Part shown: positions 36,636-45,271 of the stretch, piece by piece | How the letters are laid out: the number at the start of each line of letters is the position of its first letter | Numbering within the stretch: position 1 is the stretch's first letter | Source: Ignavibacteria bacterium | GTDB lineage: Bacteria; Bacteroidota; Ignavibacteria; Kapaibacteriales; Kapaibacteriaceae | DNA: 46,215 bases | NCBI GenBank assembly: GCA_947459875.1 | Contig: CANHFG010000009.1 | Span: 1 to 46,215, forward strand | Direction: 5' to 3' | Made by a program: the position numbers and the translations under genes | Notes under the pieces: generated by a model | Databases searched by the model: none | Told to the model about the DNA's origin: nothing | What the model saw: the letters and a program-made list of their open reading frames with translations, nothing else

Positions 36636-37114
36636 ACGGGCTTGAAACCCTCAAACGCCTGGCGGCATTCGTTGCAGTAGTGCAGTGATCGACACAATGT
36701 GGGTCCAAAGGGGCTTTTGAGCGTTGTCTTGCGTGAGCCGCAGTACGGACATGCCACGTTATTCAGAACCTCCAGCTCAAGCGTCAGCGTATCAAACTGC
36801 TCCGGTGGAGCCAGCCCATGCTCCAAGAGTGCCGCTCGCCCCCTGTCGGTGAGCCGGTTGGTTGTCCATGGAACATCAAACGTTACCGCTACCTCAACCT
36901 GCTCGACTCCGAGTGCACGAACCGCGGCTTCGACGTCTGAACGCATCACGTCAATGGCGGGACATCCAACGAACGTTGGTGTCATCGTGACGCGAACATG
37001 CGCGTCACTCTCGACCTCGACGTCAGTGATGATCCCCATGTCTACAACGGAGATCGTCGGAATCTCCGGATCGCGTACGGATTGAAGTGCTGATAGGACC
37101 TCTTGGCGCGTCAT
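36632..37114 (-). CDS. paaD: Phenylacetyl-CoA epoxidase subunit PaaD
   Basis: 160 residues from the ATG at 37114 (MTRQEVLSALQSVRDPEIP), one base after the paaC stop. The N-terminal MIP18/DUF59-type domain (DPEIPTISVVDMGIITDVEV, then TPTFVGCPAIDVM) and the C-terminal Cys cluster CPYCGSRKTTLKSPFG with CNECRQAFEGFKPV are diagnostic of PaaD. It is thought to help insert or mature the iron centre of the PaaABC(E) oxygenase that makes the 1,2-epoxide of phenylacetyl-CoA. Last gene of the paaBCD set. Confidence 0.93.
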   Translation of the reverse strand: MTRQEVLSALQSVRDPEIPTISVVDMGIITDVEVESDAHVRVTMTPTFVGCPAIDVMRSDVEAAVRALGVEQVEVAVTFDVPWTTNRLTDRGRAALLEHGLAPPEQFDTLTLELEVLNNVACPYCGSRKTTLKSPFGPTLCRSLHYCNECRQAFEGFKPV

Positions 37115-37115
37115 G

Positions 37116-37871
37116 TTACCACGTCGCCGAAGGATCAATGCGATACACCTCTGTCATCTCTACGAGCAACGGGGCCAGAAACTCAGAATGATAACCGTCT
37201 CTGCCGCCAAGAACAGCCGCGTGATCGTGCGGCATGGTCAGCGAAGACTTCTCAAGAATACCCTGCACAAGAACTTCCCACTCAGCACGAAGCGCATCCT
37301 CGCCGGGGAAGAAACCGGAAGCAACAAGGTCGGCATCACCCGAACGTGATTCAAACAGGCCCAGCGCATAGGGCCATGCAGCGTTCAGCGCAGACTGCAT
37401 GCGGGCCTTGGATTCCTCAGACCCCTGCGAGCCGAGCTGCACGATCCACGTCTGGGCGTGATAGAGATGATACTTGAGTTCGCCATGGATCTTGTGAGCC
37501 AGTTTAGCAAGGGGCTCAAATGAACTCTCGCGAAGTGCACTCCATCGAACATACTCTGACGCATCGAAGAGCAGATGCCGTACAAGGGAGAAGTCATATT
37601 CAGCATTGGGTAGCTCTACGAAATGGCACGACCGCATATCGGCTTCGGCGCGACCGAATGCCATCACGTCCGGATCAGGCATGCCGAAGTGCTCGTGCAG
37701 GATCGCATAGAGCGCCTGCGCGTGCCCAAGCTTGTCCTGCGCTACCGACGAAAAGGCAATGTCCTCTTCGAGGACTGGTCCCAATCCCGTCCACTCGGAA
37801 TGGCGATGCGCTAGGATCAGCACGTCATCGGCCATCCGCACAAGCAGATCTTTTACTGCATCCTGATTCAT
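37116..37871 (-). CDS. paaC: Phenylacetyl-CoA epoxidase structural subunit PaaC
   Basis: 251 residues. A ferritin-like helical protein: LILAHRHSEWTGLGPVLEEDIAFSSVAQDKLGHA at the N-terminus, then LPNAEYDFSLVRHLLFDASEY and HKIHGELKYHLYHAQTW, the conserved PaaC signatures. PaaC forms the inactive structural partner of the catalytic PaaA in the multicomponent epoxidase. The ATG overlaps the stop of paaB (ATGA) and its TAA lies one base before the ATG of paaD. paaA is not present on either side. Confidence 0.95.
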   Translation of the reverse strand: MNQDAVKDLLVRMADDVLILAHRHSEWTGLGPVLEEDIAFSSVAQDKLGHAQALYAILHEHFGMPDPDVMAFGRAEADMRSCHFVELPNAEYDFSLVRHLLFDASEYVRWSALRESSFEPLAKLAHKIHGELKYHLYHAQTWIVQLGSQGSEESKARMQSALNAAWPYALGLFESRSGDADLVASGFFPGEDALRAEWEVLVQGILEKSSLTMPHDHAAVLGGRDGYHSEFLAPLLVEMTEVYRIDPSATW

Positions 37872-38260
37872 GACTTCTGGTCTCCCATCTGCTTCTTGTA
37901 AGCCTCCACCTTGTTCCGTACCATGTAAGCACCAACGTCGCGGTAGGTCTTCTCCGGAGTTGTGACAAAGATGTCGGCATCACCGGCTGACATGGTAACC
38001 ACGTCCCGAGTGTTGACGACCCACAGATTCACCGTCTGTCCACGCCGGCCGTATTGCTCCTTTGCAAGCAGCAAGGCCAGGTCGGCATTGGGTGCATGCA
38101 CCGAACCCACATGAACGTGGTGAGCACCGGTGCGTTCCTGATGGAAGACCTCGAATGTGGGAAACTGATCGAGCTCTGCTTTGGGTTCCGGAGCAGATCC
38201 CGGATCCTGTTCGATCTCCATGCGCGTAACGCGCGGATCGAGTGAAACGATCGTAGCCAT
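37868..38260 (-). CDS. paaB: Phenylacetyl-CoA epoxidase subunit PaaB
   Basis: 130 residues. The core FPTFEVFHQERTGAHHVHVGSVHA, LLLAKEQYGRRG and LWVVNTRDVV is typical of PaaB, which bridges PaaAC heterodimers in the larger epoxidase complex. It is about 30 residues longer than E. coli PaaB at the N-terminus. It is the first gene of the set, 44 bp from the 3' end of a T9SS gene on the same strand, so paaA, which usually precedes it, is absent here. Confidence 0.92.
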   Translation of the reverse strand: MATIVSLDPRVTRMEIEQDPGSAPEPKAELDQFPTFEVFHQERTGAHHVHVGSVHAPNADLALLLAKEQYGRRGQTVNLWVVNTRDVVTMSAGDADIFVTTPEKTYRDVGAYMVRNKVEAYKKQMGDQKS

Positions 38261-38304
38261 TCGTGCAAACTACGAAGTTTCTTTGGGCCGCTTGCCCCTT
38301 GACC

Positions 38305-40587
38305 TTAACGACTGATGATCACCGGGTAGCTTGCAAGGGGCTCACCGTCTGCGGTCAGTGAGACCACATAGGGTCCGGCCCGAAGCTGCGAGACATCCAG
38401 CTGATCGTCCATCTTGGCATCGACGCGCAGGACCTTCGGCCCGATCACCACAATGCCGGTAACGTCGTGGACGGTGGCGGTGACCATTCGGGATGACACC
38501 CCGCCATGTGACAGCTGCAGAACAAGGTGATCATCTGCCGGCGTCGGGAACGGTGCTCGAAGTCGCCATGTCGTGCCGGCCTGAACAATGGTTGATTCCA
38601 CCGGTAGGTCACAGCGGGAGATTCCGGTCAATGGGATCGATAATCCGTTCGTTGACACAGGTATTCCGATCGTCGAGCAGGTGTCATCGAAGAGCAAGGT
38701 GTCAAGTATCGGTCCGACTTCATACGCCGATGCACAAATGGTCAGCTCGCCAAACCCTGACGCTGGGATCACGATCGGAAACTGCGCCTGCGGCACGGAG
38801 AAGACGACGTTACCCTTAAAACGGGCGGTGCGCATCACAAGGTCTGTTGAGTCAGATCGGTTCAGAACACCAACGCGCAGGCAGCGCAAGCCTCCGACGT
38901 CATGATCAGCGATGGCATAGGAAGACCCTGCCGAGAAAAACTGAAACACCGCCTTGTTACGAATGTTGAGCACGGTCACCGTTATCGTATCTGACCGACC
39001 CACACAACCGTTCGCATCGACCACTTCAACAATGTAATCACCGGCCGCACCTGTCGTAAAGCTGCGGTTGGTTTCACCATTCGACCACCTATACGAGGCG
39101 TAGGGCGCGTCTACCGATAACGTGATCACCTCGTCTCTGCAGATCGTTGTTCTCCTGTTCGGTATGATCAGGGGGCGTGGCAGCGGATTGACGATGACAT
39201 CGAATGACGCCTCCTGACGGCAGCCAGACTGATCAATGACAATGCATGATACGCGGCCGGGGCCTGCAACACGCACTGACGACGTAGTGTCACCGGTAGT
39301 CCATAGCCATGAATCGATCGGACCGATGAGCGACAGTGTCATCGAATCACCCTGGCAAATCGATCGCGAAGAGGACGTGATCACCGGTCGAAAGGTACTC
39401 CGGAGTGCAACAGTGATCGTGTCCGACACCGTCTCACACGTGAGCGAGTCATAGGCACGCACAATGTACCTTCCGGGTTCGGTTACGATCCGAGCGGGGG
39501 CAATAACACCGTCATTCCATGAATACGGTGCAAACGGCCCAACAGCCGAAAGCAGGAGCGAATCGCCCCGACAGATCAACGCCGTGTCGACATTTGGCTC
39601 GATAGTTATACGCGATTCGGTGGCACCGAGGCGCGAGACATAAATCCCTTCACCAACAGCCCACCCGAGGGTATCGTTGATAAACCATATATCGTCGATG
39701 TTGCCCCGAATTCCGCAGTTACGACGCGTCCACGTCAGACCGTAATCAGTGGTCTCGAACACAGAGCTCTGGTCGCCCACGCCCCATCCTCGAGATTCGC
39801 TCAGAAGAAAGGACCCAAACATATTTGCACCAGTCTGGAACTCCCTCCAAGTTCGGCCACCATCACGACTGAAGCGTAAGGACCCAACTCCACGGGTCTG
39901 ACCGTCACAGTCTGTTCCGGAAGTTGGCAGAAGGATGGAGTTACCAAACACGGCGATCTCCTCCGTCCATCTCTTTGAGCCTGTACTGTTGATGCGAAAC
40001 CAGTTGCGCCCACTATCATTGGTCCCCCACAGCACGCCACTACTCACAGCATACCCTCGACCGTCCGGATAGATCAAACCGTCCGACAGCCCGCTACCTG
40101 GCTCATTCGTTGTTGTGAAAGACCATGACTGACCTGCATCTGTCGTGCGATAGTAGTACTGCAGTCCAGACGCACAGCCGCCAACGAAATACAGACCTTC
40201 CTGCTCATTGATCCAGTAACTACCCCACGCTTTTTCTGGTGCTTCCAACTGCGGCGTAATGTCGCTCCACGATATACCTCCATCTGTACTTCGATACAAT
40301 CCACTCGGGCCAGAGGCATATCCTACGCGAGGATTGAGAAACTGAATGTACTCGAGATTGGCTCCGCGGATCATCGTACCGCGCCATGAGCGACCACCAT
40401 CAATCGTGCGAATCACATGCCCTTGCATCGAGCATACCCACCCGAGACTCGGATTTGCGGGCAGAAAGAAGACATCCAGGTAATAGCCTTCGTTGTAGGG
40501 GGCAGGTAAGGATACCTCCCGCCACTGCGCTATTGAAGAAACAGTGAGCGCAAAGAAGAAGAGCAGAGTTGATTGGGCTGTCTTCAT
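38305..40587 (-). CDS. Secreted PSII-type propeller plus Ig-repeat protein with T9SS sorting domain
   Basis: 760 residues from the ATG at 40587 (MKTAQSTLLFFFALTVSS, a clean signal peptide ending SIAQ); longer starts add a non-signal leader. Residues ~20-320 are a Ycf48/PSII-like propeller (RTIDGGRSWRGT, STDGGISWSD, TTDAGQSWSF, ETTDYGLTWTRR). Three Ig-like repeats (about 335-590) share ICRGDxLxLS-type starts and YxWSNGxT centres. A further beta domain leads to a T9SS tail (LRAPFPTPADDHLVLQLS, LRAGPYVVSL), where the usual PNPT is PTPA. Probably displayed on or released from the surface; no enzymatic motif. Similar in build to the 15776 and 30975 proteins. Confidence 0.87.
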   Translation of the reverse strand: MKTAQSTLLFFFALTVSSIAQWREVSLPAPYNEGYYLDVFFLPANPSLGWVCSMQGHVIRTIDGGRSWRGTMIRGANLEYIQFLNPRVGYASGPSGLYRSTDGGISWSDITPQLEAPEKAWGSYWINEQEGLYFVGGCASGLQYYYRTTDAGQSWSFTTTNEPGSGLSDGLIYPDGRGYAVSSGVLWGTNDSGRNWFRINSTGSKRWTEEIAVFGNSILLPTSGTDCDGQTRGVGSLRFSRDGGRTWREFQTGANMFGSFLLSESRGWGVGDQSSVFETTDYGLTWTRRNCGIRGNIDDIWFINDTLGWAVGEGIYVSRLGATESRITIEPNVDTALICRGDSLLLSAVGPFAPYSWNDGVIAPARIVTEPGRYIVRAYDSLTCETVSDTITVALRSTFRPVITSSSRSICQGDSMTLSLIGPIDSWLWTTGDTTSSVRVAGPGRVSCIVIDQSGCRQEASFDVIVNPLPRPLIIPNRRTTICRDEVITLSVDAPYASYRWSNGETNRSFTTGAAGDYIVEVVDANGCVGRSDTITVTVLNIRNKAVFQFFSAGSSYAIADHDVGGLRCLRVGVLNRSDSTDLVMRTARFKGNVVFSVPQAQFPIVIPASGFGELTICASAYEVGPILDTLLFDDTCSTIGIPVSTNGLSIPLTGISRCDLPVESTIVQAGTTWRLRAPFPTPADDHLVLQLSHGGVSSRMVTATVHDVTGIVVIGPKVLRVDAKMDDQLDVSQLRAGPYVVSLTADGEPLASYPVIISR

Positions 40588-40700
40588 CGAGTTGTTCGTG
40601 GCAGAGTCAATAGTTCGTTGCATGGCTACGACGGAAAGACTCAAACTTTCATGTCACCAAATGTACTGAGCGCCGCTCCAATGATGCCCATAAAAAGAAC

Positions 40701-40729
40701 AGCGGGGATGCACGATGTGCATCCCCGCT
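40701..40729 (-). terminator. Rho-independent terminator of the 40755-43961 gene
   Basis: Thirteen-base perfect stem AGCGGGGATGCAC (40701-40713)/GTGCATCCCCGCT (40717-40729) with a 3-nt loop; on the minus strand it is followed by GTTCTTTTTATG. It lies 25 bp after the stop. Confidence 0.88.
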
Positions 40730-40754
40730 GCGTAGAGTCGTACGTTATGACGTC

Positions 40755-43700
40755 TTACTGACGGATCAGGCTGACAACCCAGCGCTCGCTACCGTTCGTG
40801 ATTACGACATTGTAGAGACCGGCTGGCAGTGACGTCATGTCAAAGCTCGAGGTGAATCCAGAACCTGAGGCGACTTCGTTCACGGACATCACCGCGACAC
40901 CGACCGCGTTCGTGATCGAGATGCTGACGTCACCGGCAAGAGCCAGACCCGTCATGATGCTTACGCGACCGTTCGTTGGGTTTGGATAAACCGTGAAGTT
41001 CTGAGCACCGGCAACCACGTCATCATTGACACCCGTGAAGACGATTTCGAACTTCTCGGAAGTCGCTTCACAACCCTTGCGGATTGCTGTTGCAGTGTAC
41101 ATGCCTGGCTTGGTAACAGTGTAAGAGCTTGATACAACGTTCTGGATGCGCTCTCCATCGACGTTCCAGGCCCATGCTTCGACGTCAGAAGAAGACGTTG
41201 CTGTCAGAACATCGCCAACGCGCGTGACGATCGGCTTGACTGGTGGCTCATTCACGGCAATCGTGATCATCGCTGATGTGACAGGGCACTGTGTGGCCTT
41301 GTCGAGCACCGTCACGAAGTATGAACCAGATTCGGTGATCGTGATTTCACGGGCCGTTGAGCCGTTCGACCAGAGATAGGTGTTGAAGCCGTCTTCGGCC
41401 ATCAGCTTCACCGAGCTGCCAGTACAGAACGTCGTTGGGCCGCTGCTGATAACAACTGGCTTGACAAGTGGTGGAGTCTTCACTCCGACAGGATCCGATG
41501 TGCCCGTGCATCCGTTTACGTCGACGACGATACAGCGAACGGTGTCGGTCGTCTTGATCACGATGCGATTGCCCGTGCCATACGAGTTGCCGGATTGCGA
41601 CACCCAAGCATATGACAGGAAGCCCGAAGGAGCTGTCACAATCACGCTGTCACCAGCGCAGAAGTTCGCGTTGCCAGTCACGGACAGTGTTGGCTTTGGT
41701 GTTGGGCTGACGAGGACTTCTGTTTCAGCCGATGTACCGGCGCAACCAGTTGTAGCATCGACAACACGGACGCGATACAGACCGCCCTTTGTCACCGTGA
41801 TCGATGGTGTTGTAGCACGATATGTTGGATCGTCGCTCATCCACATGTATGAGGAGAATCCTGCTGGTGCTGTCAGGACAACGCTTCCACCTTCGCAGAA
41901 ATTAGTTGGGCCGTTGATAGCGACAACTGGTCCTGGAGCTGCTGTGACATTAAGACGAATCGTGTCGGAAGAATTGGTACAGCCGTTTGAGTTTGTGACC
42001 AGACACCAGTACGGGCCGCTCACGCGAGCCACGATACAGCGAGCTGTTTCACCAGTGTTCCAAACGTAGCGATCAAAGCCGATCGGAGCACAGATCGTTA
42101 CGTCTCCGCCTTCACAGAAGGCCGTACGACCCGAAACGCTGAGAGCTGCCGTTGGCAGAGTGTTGACCGTAACAGCGAGGGTGTTCGTTACAGGGCAGTT
42201 GAACGTCGTGTTGGTCTCCGTGCAAGAAACCGTACCAGCACCGACACCATTCCAACGAACGCGGATTCGGTTGGTGTTTTGGCCTGACGTGATGATTCCG
42301 TTTGGTGAAACTACCCACGTGTACGTGCGGCCCGTGTTCGCTACAACGAGATAGTCAGCTGAAGTCGTGGCGCAGATGGCCGTAGGACCGGTAACCGTTG
42401 GAGTAACAAGAGGGTTGACCGTAACGTTCAGCTGACCGACGGAGCCGCAGCTGAACGTTGAAATGTGAGCGCAGCTAACCGTGCCGACAACAGGGGCAGA
42501 CGTAGAGTTATTCCATTCAACCGTGATCGTCGGGCTACCCTGACCCGAAACGATCGTGCCGCCCGTAACCGTCCAGTTAGGAGTTACTGTGCCTGAGCCC
42601 GTGAAGCCCGTTCCGGTGTTAGCAGGCACGGAACATGTGTACGTGGCTGTGTTAACCGTGGCAGGTGTAGTAGTGCGGCTGGTAGCGCAGATGACTGTGT
42701 TACCAGTGATCGTCGTCACTGGAGGAATAGGCTTGATAGCAACCGACGTGATCGCTGTGATCGTTGTGCCGGCACCGCCAATTGGGAGAGCGTCAGTAAT
42801 TGATTCCGCGACACTTACAGAAGTGCTGGTCACATTTGGCCATGTCGTCGGAAGCCAAAGAACAAGGATTGATCCCGTGCCTTGACCTGAGAGAATCGTT
42901 CCACCCGGTCCAAGACTCCAGTTGTAGGAGTTACCAGCGACTGGATTCTGGACGCTGTACGTTTGCGTTGTGTTACCGCAAGGCTGAACCAGACCAGTGA
43001 TGAGCGGAGCAGGGTTTGGACGAACCAAAACCGTGTCGAGGCGTTCCGTGCTGCAGTCTGAGCCAGGAACAGTCTCACGGCAGCGGATCGTGCCCGATCC
43101 AACAGTCGTCCACGTTACCGTGATCGACGGGCTGCTTGCAGAACCACCTGTGATCGTACCACCCGTGATGTTCCACTGGAACACATTGCCCGGAGTAGCT
43201 GCGACGGAGTACGTATGTGTTGTTCCGAGAGCCGCAATACCAGGGCGACGTGTTGTCGGATTACCGAAACCTGTCGTTGACTGAGGACTTGGAGCCGGCA
43301 CCGGGTTGACGATCACCGTGGCTGTGGCCGTAGCCGAGCAAACGCCACCGATGGCTGTTTCCGTCACGGATACCGAAGCTGTGCCAGTCGTGATCCAACG
43401 AACATTCAGCTGATTTGATCCGGAAGCGACGCCGAGTGGCACACCGCCAATGACGGCGCACATGTTGGCCGGGTTAACATTCCACGTGTAGTTGCTACCT
43501 GCCACTGCGAGCGTCGAATACGTGCGCTCTGCGTTGATGCAGACAACATTTGGACCAGCGATTGCTGGAGTCGGTGTGCGGCTAACAGCAACGTTGATCG
43601 TAGCCGCGGTAACGGTTCCGAAGAAGCTGCGCGTAACCGTCAGCGTCTGGTTGCCCGTATTCTGCCACTGTACAGTGACGGAAGGCGTACCGGCTCCTGC

Positions 43701-43961
43701 CGTGACAAAGCCACCAACCACCGTCCACGTATACGTGACGTCTGGCAGGCCACCAACGTTCGGCGTGCTGTACACGACCTGCTGGCCTTCGCATGCCTGG
43801 TTGAGGTTACCGGCTGGTGAAGCGCGGGTGATGCTTACCGCAACCTGCGCCGACATGGTCGCAACCATGCCAACAGTGAACAGAACCGCCAACAACACGG
43901 TGCGGAGCCATGGCGCCGGATTCCGTTGTGAAGACGAGAACGCGGAATCGAATCGATTCAT
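40755..43961 (-). CDS. Giant secreted PKD/Ig-repeat protein with T9SS type A sorting domain
   Basis: 1068 residues from the ATG at 43961, with GGAGG upstream; the signal peptide is long (n-region MNRFDSAFSSSQRNPAPWLR, core to TMSAQ). Residues ~40-620 hold about seven PKD-like repeats, each with a Cys-containing start, a YTWxV/YxWxL core and a GTITSGQGTxxIxVxW end. Residues ~625-960 hold at least four Ig-like units (FCEGGDVTICAP, FCEGGSVVLTAP, FCAGDSVIVTAP, FCTGSSVKLMAE), and the tail is a canonical T9SS type A domain (NFTVYPNPTNGRVSI, LPAGLYNVVI). It has its own strong SD and terminator, so it is probably monocistronic and well expressed, a candidate adhesin or surface-layer component. Confidence 0.9.
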   Translation of the reverse strand: MNRFDSAFSSSQRNPAPWLRTVLLAVLFTVGMVATMSAQVAVSITRASPAGNLNQACEGQQVVYSTPNVGGLPDVTYTWTVVGGFVTAGAGTPSVTVQWQNTGNQTLTVTRSFFGTVTAATINVAVSRTPTPAIAGPNVVCINAERTYSTLAVAGSNYTWNVNPANMCAVIGGVPLGVASGSNQLNVRWITTGTASVSVTETAIGGVCSATATATVIVNPVPAPSPQSTTGFGNPTTRRPGIAALGTTHTYSVAATPGNVFQWNITGGTITGGSASSPSITVTWTTVGSGTIRCRETVPGSDCSTERLDTVLVRPNPAPLITGLVQPCGNTTQTYSVQNPVAGNSYNWSLGPGGTILSGQGTGSILVLWLPTTWPNVTSTSVSVAESITDALPIGGAGTTITAITSVAIKPIPPVTTITGNTVICATSRTTTPATVNTATYTCSVPANTGTGFTGSGTVTPNWTVTGGTIVSGQGSPTITVEWNNSTSAPVVGTVSCAHISTFSCGSVGQLNVTVNPLVTPTVTGPTAICATTSADYLVVANTGRTYTWVVSPNGIITSGQNTNRIRVRWNGVGAGTVSCTETNTTFNCPVTNTLAVTVNTLPTAALSVSGRTAFCEGGDVTICAPIGFDRYVWNTGETARCIVARVSGPYWCLVTNSNGCTNSSDTIRLNVTAAPGPVVAINGPTNFCEGGSVVLTAPAGFSSYMWMSDDPTYRATTPSITVTKGGLYRVRVVDATTGCAGTSAETEVLVSPTPKPTLSVTGNANFCAGDSVIVTAPSGFLSYAWVSQSGNSYGTGNRIVIKTTDTVRCIVVDVNGCTGTSDPVGVKTPPLVKPVVISSGPTTFCTGSSVKLMAEDGFNTYLWSNGSTAREITITESGSYFVTVLDKATQCPVTSAMITIAVNEPPVKPIVTRVGDVLTATSSSDVEAWAWNVDGERIQNVVSSSYTVTKPGMYTATAIRKGCEATSEKFEIVFTGVNDDVVAGAQNFTVYPNPTNGRVSIMTGLALAGDVSISITNAVGVAVMSVNEVASGSGFTSSFDMTSLPAGLYNVVITNGSERWVVSLIRQ

Positions 43962-44236
43962 ACGATCCTCCAAGTGAAACGTTGAGTTATTGTATTTCAT
44001 TCTTTTCATTGACCTGACTCAAGAGCGGTAGACAAAGCCGCATTAAGCACGGACCTTTGCATACCACAAACGCGAAGCAGGACGCACCTGCGCCCAGCCC
44101 CGTCTGCGAAAATATCACCGCAAGCTGGTTCCGCCAAACAAATCCGTGGTTGCTCTCGACTTTATCGAGACCTGACACGCGAGTGAATGACGCAGCCAAG
44201 ACTGCTCAAGAAGCAAAAACGGCTTTCCGCGGAGAA
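43962..44236. other. Intergenic region between obgE and the giant T9SS gene
   Basis: Both flanking genes are on the minus strand, so this holds the 3' end of the obgE transcript and the promoter and leader of the T9SS gene at 43961. Apart from the SD GGAGG near 43967 I see no gene, repeat or convincing promoter boxes. Confidence 0.5.
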
Positions 44237-45271
44237 TCACCAATCAAGTCCCGTGCCAGTTTCGCCCCCTATCGCTGCTTGCCGATGCGCGCGGACATAC
44301 TCCCACAAAACCTCTGTCAGCTCCGGTAAGCCGTTTCCTGCCACCGCGGAAATGATCCTTGCATTGCTGGAGGCCATAAAGGGGCTCTTTGCGACATCCA
44401 CAAGCTCGTCAGGAGTAAGCACATCTGCCTTGGAGAGGCACACAAGCCACGGTTTATCAAGGAGTTGTGGCGAATATGAGCCGAGCTCTGCGCGCAGAAC
44501 CTGCAGATCCGCCTCGGGGTCAGCCGACTGAACATCGACGAGGAACAGTAGAACAGCCGTGCGCTCAATGTGCCGCAGAAACTGAATCCCAAGCCCCTTG
44601 CCCTCAGACGCTCCTTCGATAAGACCGGGGATGTCGGCAACTGTAAAGCTGCGCCCTTCGCCGGCACGCACCACTCCAAGGTTGGGCACTAGTGTGGTAA
44701 ACGGGTAATCGGCGATCTTGGGCTTGGCAGCCGAGATCCGGGAAATAAGAGTGGACTTACCGGCGTTGGGAAAGCCAACAAGTCCAACGTCGGCAAGAAG
44801 CTTGAGCTCGAATTCAAGGTAGCCTTCCTCGCCTGGCGTTCCGGGATCGGCCTGCCGCGGGGCCTGATTGACGGAAGTGACAAACTCCGAGTTACCTCGC
44901 CCACCCATTCCACCCCGCGCCACGATGGTGCGTTGACCATGGGTCGTCATATCGGCGAGTATCTCTCCGGTCTCACGCTGGCGCACCACGGTGCCTACCG
45001 GAACCCGAATGACGATATCGTCGCCACTCCTGCCGGTACAGTTACTCTTGCCACCTCTGTTTCCGTCTTGCGCCGCATACTTACGCTTGTACGTAAAGTC
45101 CAGCAGTGTTCCGAGGTGCTGATCAGCCTCGATGATGACCGAGCCGCCGGCCCCCCCATTTCCTCCGTCAGGACCGCCCTTGGGAACATACTTCTCCCGT
45201 CGAAACGAGATGTGTCCCGCCCCTCCATCTCCGGCTTTAACGTAGATGGTGGCGGTATCAATAAAATTCAT
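44237..45271 (-). CDS. obgE: GTPase Obg/CgtA
   Basis: 344 residues. The N-terminal Gly-rich Obg fold (VKAGDGGAGHISFRREKYVPKG in two parts: KAGDGGAGHISFRREKY and GGPDGGNGGAGGSVI) is followed by the G domain with GFPNAGKSTLI (G1), DYPFTTLVPNLG (G2), DIPGLIEGASEGKGLG (G3) and LSKADVL (G4). It is an essential GTPase in 50S ribosome assembly and the stringent response. The ATG lies behind AGGAG and overlaps the TGA of the upstream gene (ATGA), so the two are co-translated. The C-terminal extension found in E. coli ObgE is absent, as in many members. Confidence 0.96.
   Translation of the reverse strand: MNFIDTATIYVKAGDGGAGHISFRREKYVPKGGPDGGNGGAGGSVIIEADQHLGTLLDFTYKRKYAAQDGNRGGKSNCTGRSGDDIVIRVPVGTVVRQRETGEILADMTTHGQRTIVARGGMGGRGNSEFVTSVNQAPRQADPGTPGEEGYLEFELKLLADVGLVGFPNAGKSTLISRISAAKPKIADYPFTTLVPNLGVVRAGEGRSFTVADIPGLIEGASEGKGLGIQFLRHIERTAVLLFLVDVQSADPEADLQVLRAELGSYSPQLLDKPWLVCLSKADVLTPDELVDVAKSPFMASSNARIISAVAGNGLPELTEVLWEYVRAHRQAAIGGETGTGLDW

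Noticed and set aside
43962-44236. Possible tRNA or small RNA gene
   Set aside because: No cloverleaf arms or T-loop (GGTTC-type) with a matching acceptor stem could be found.
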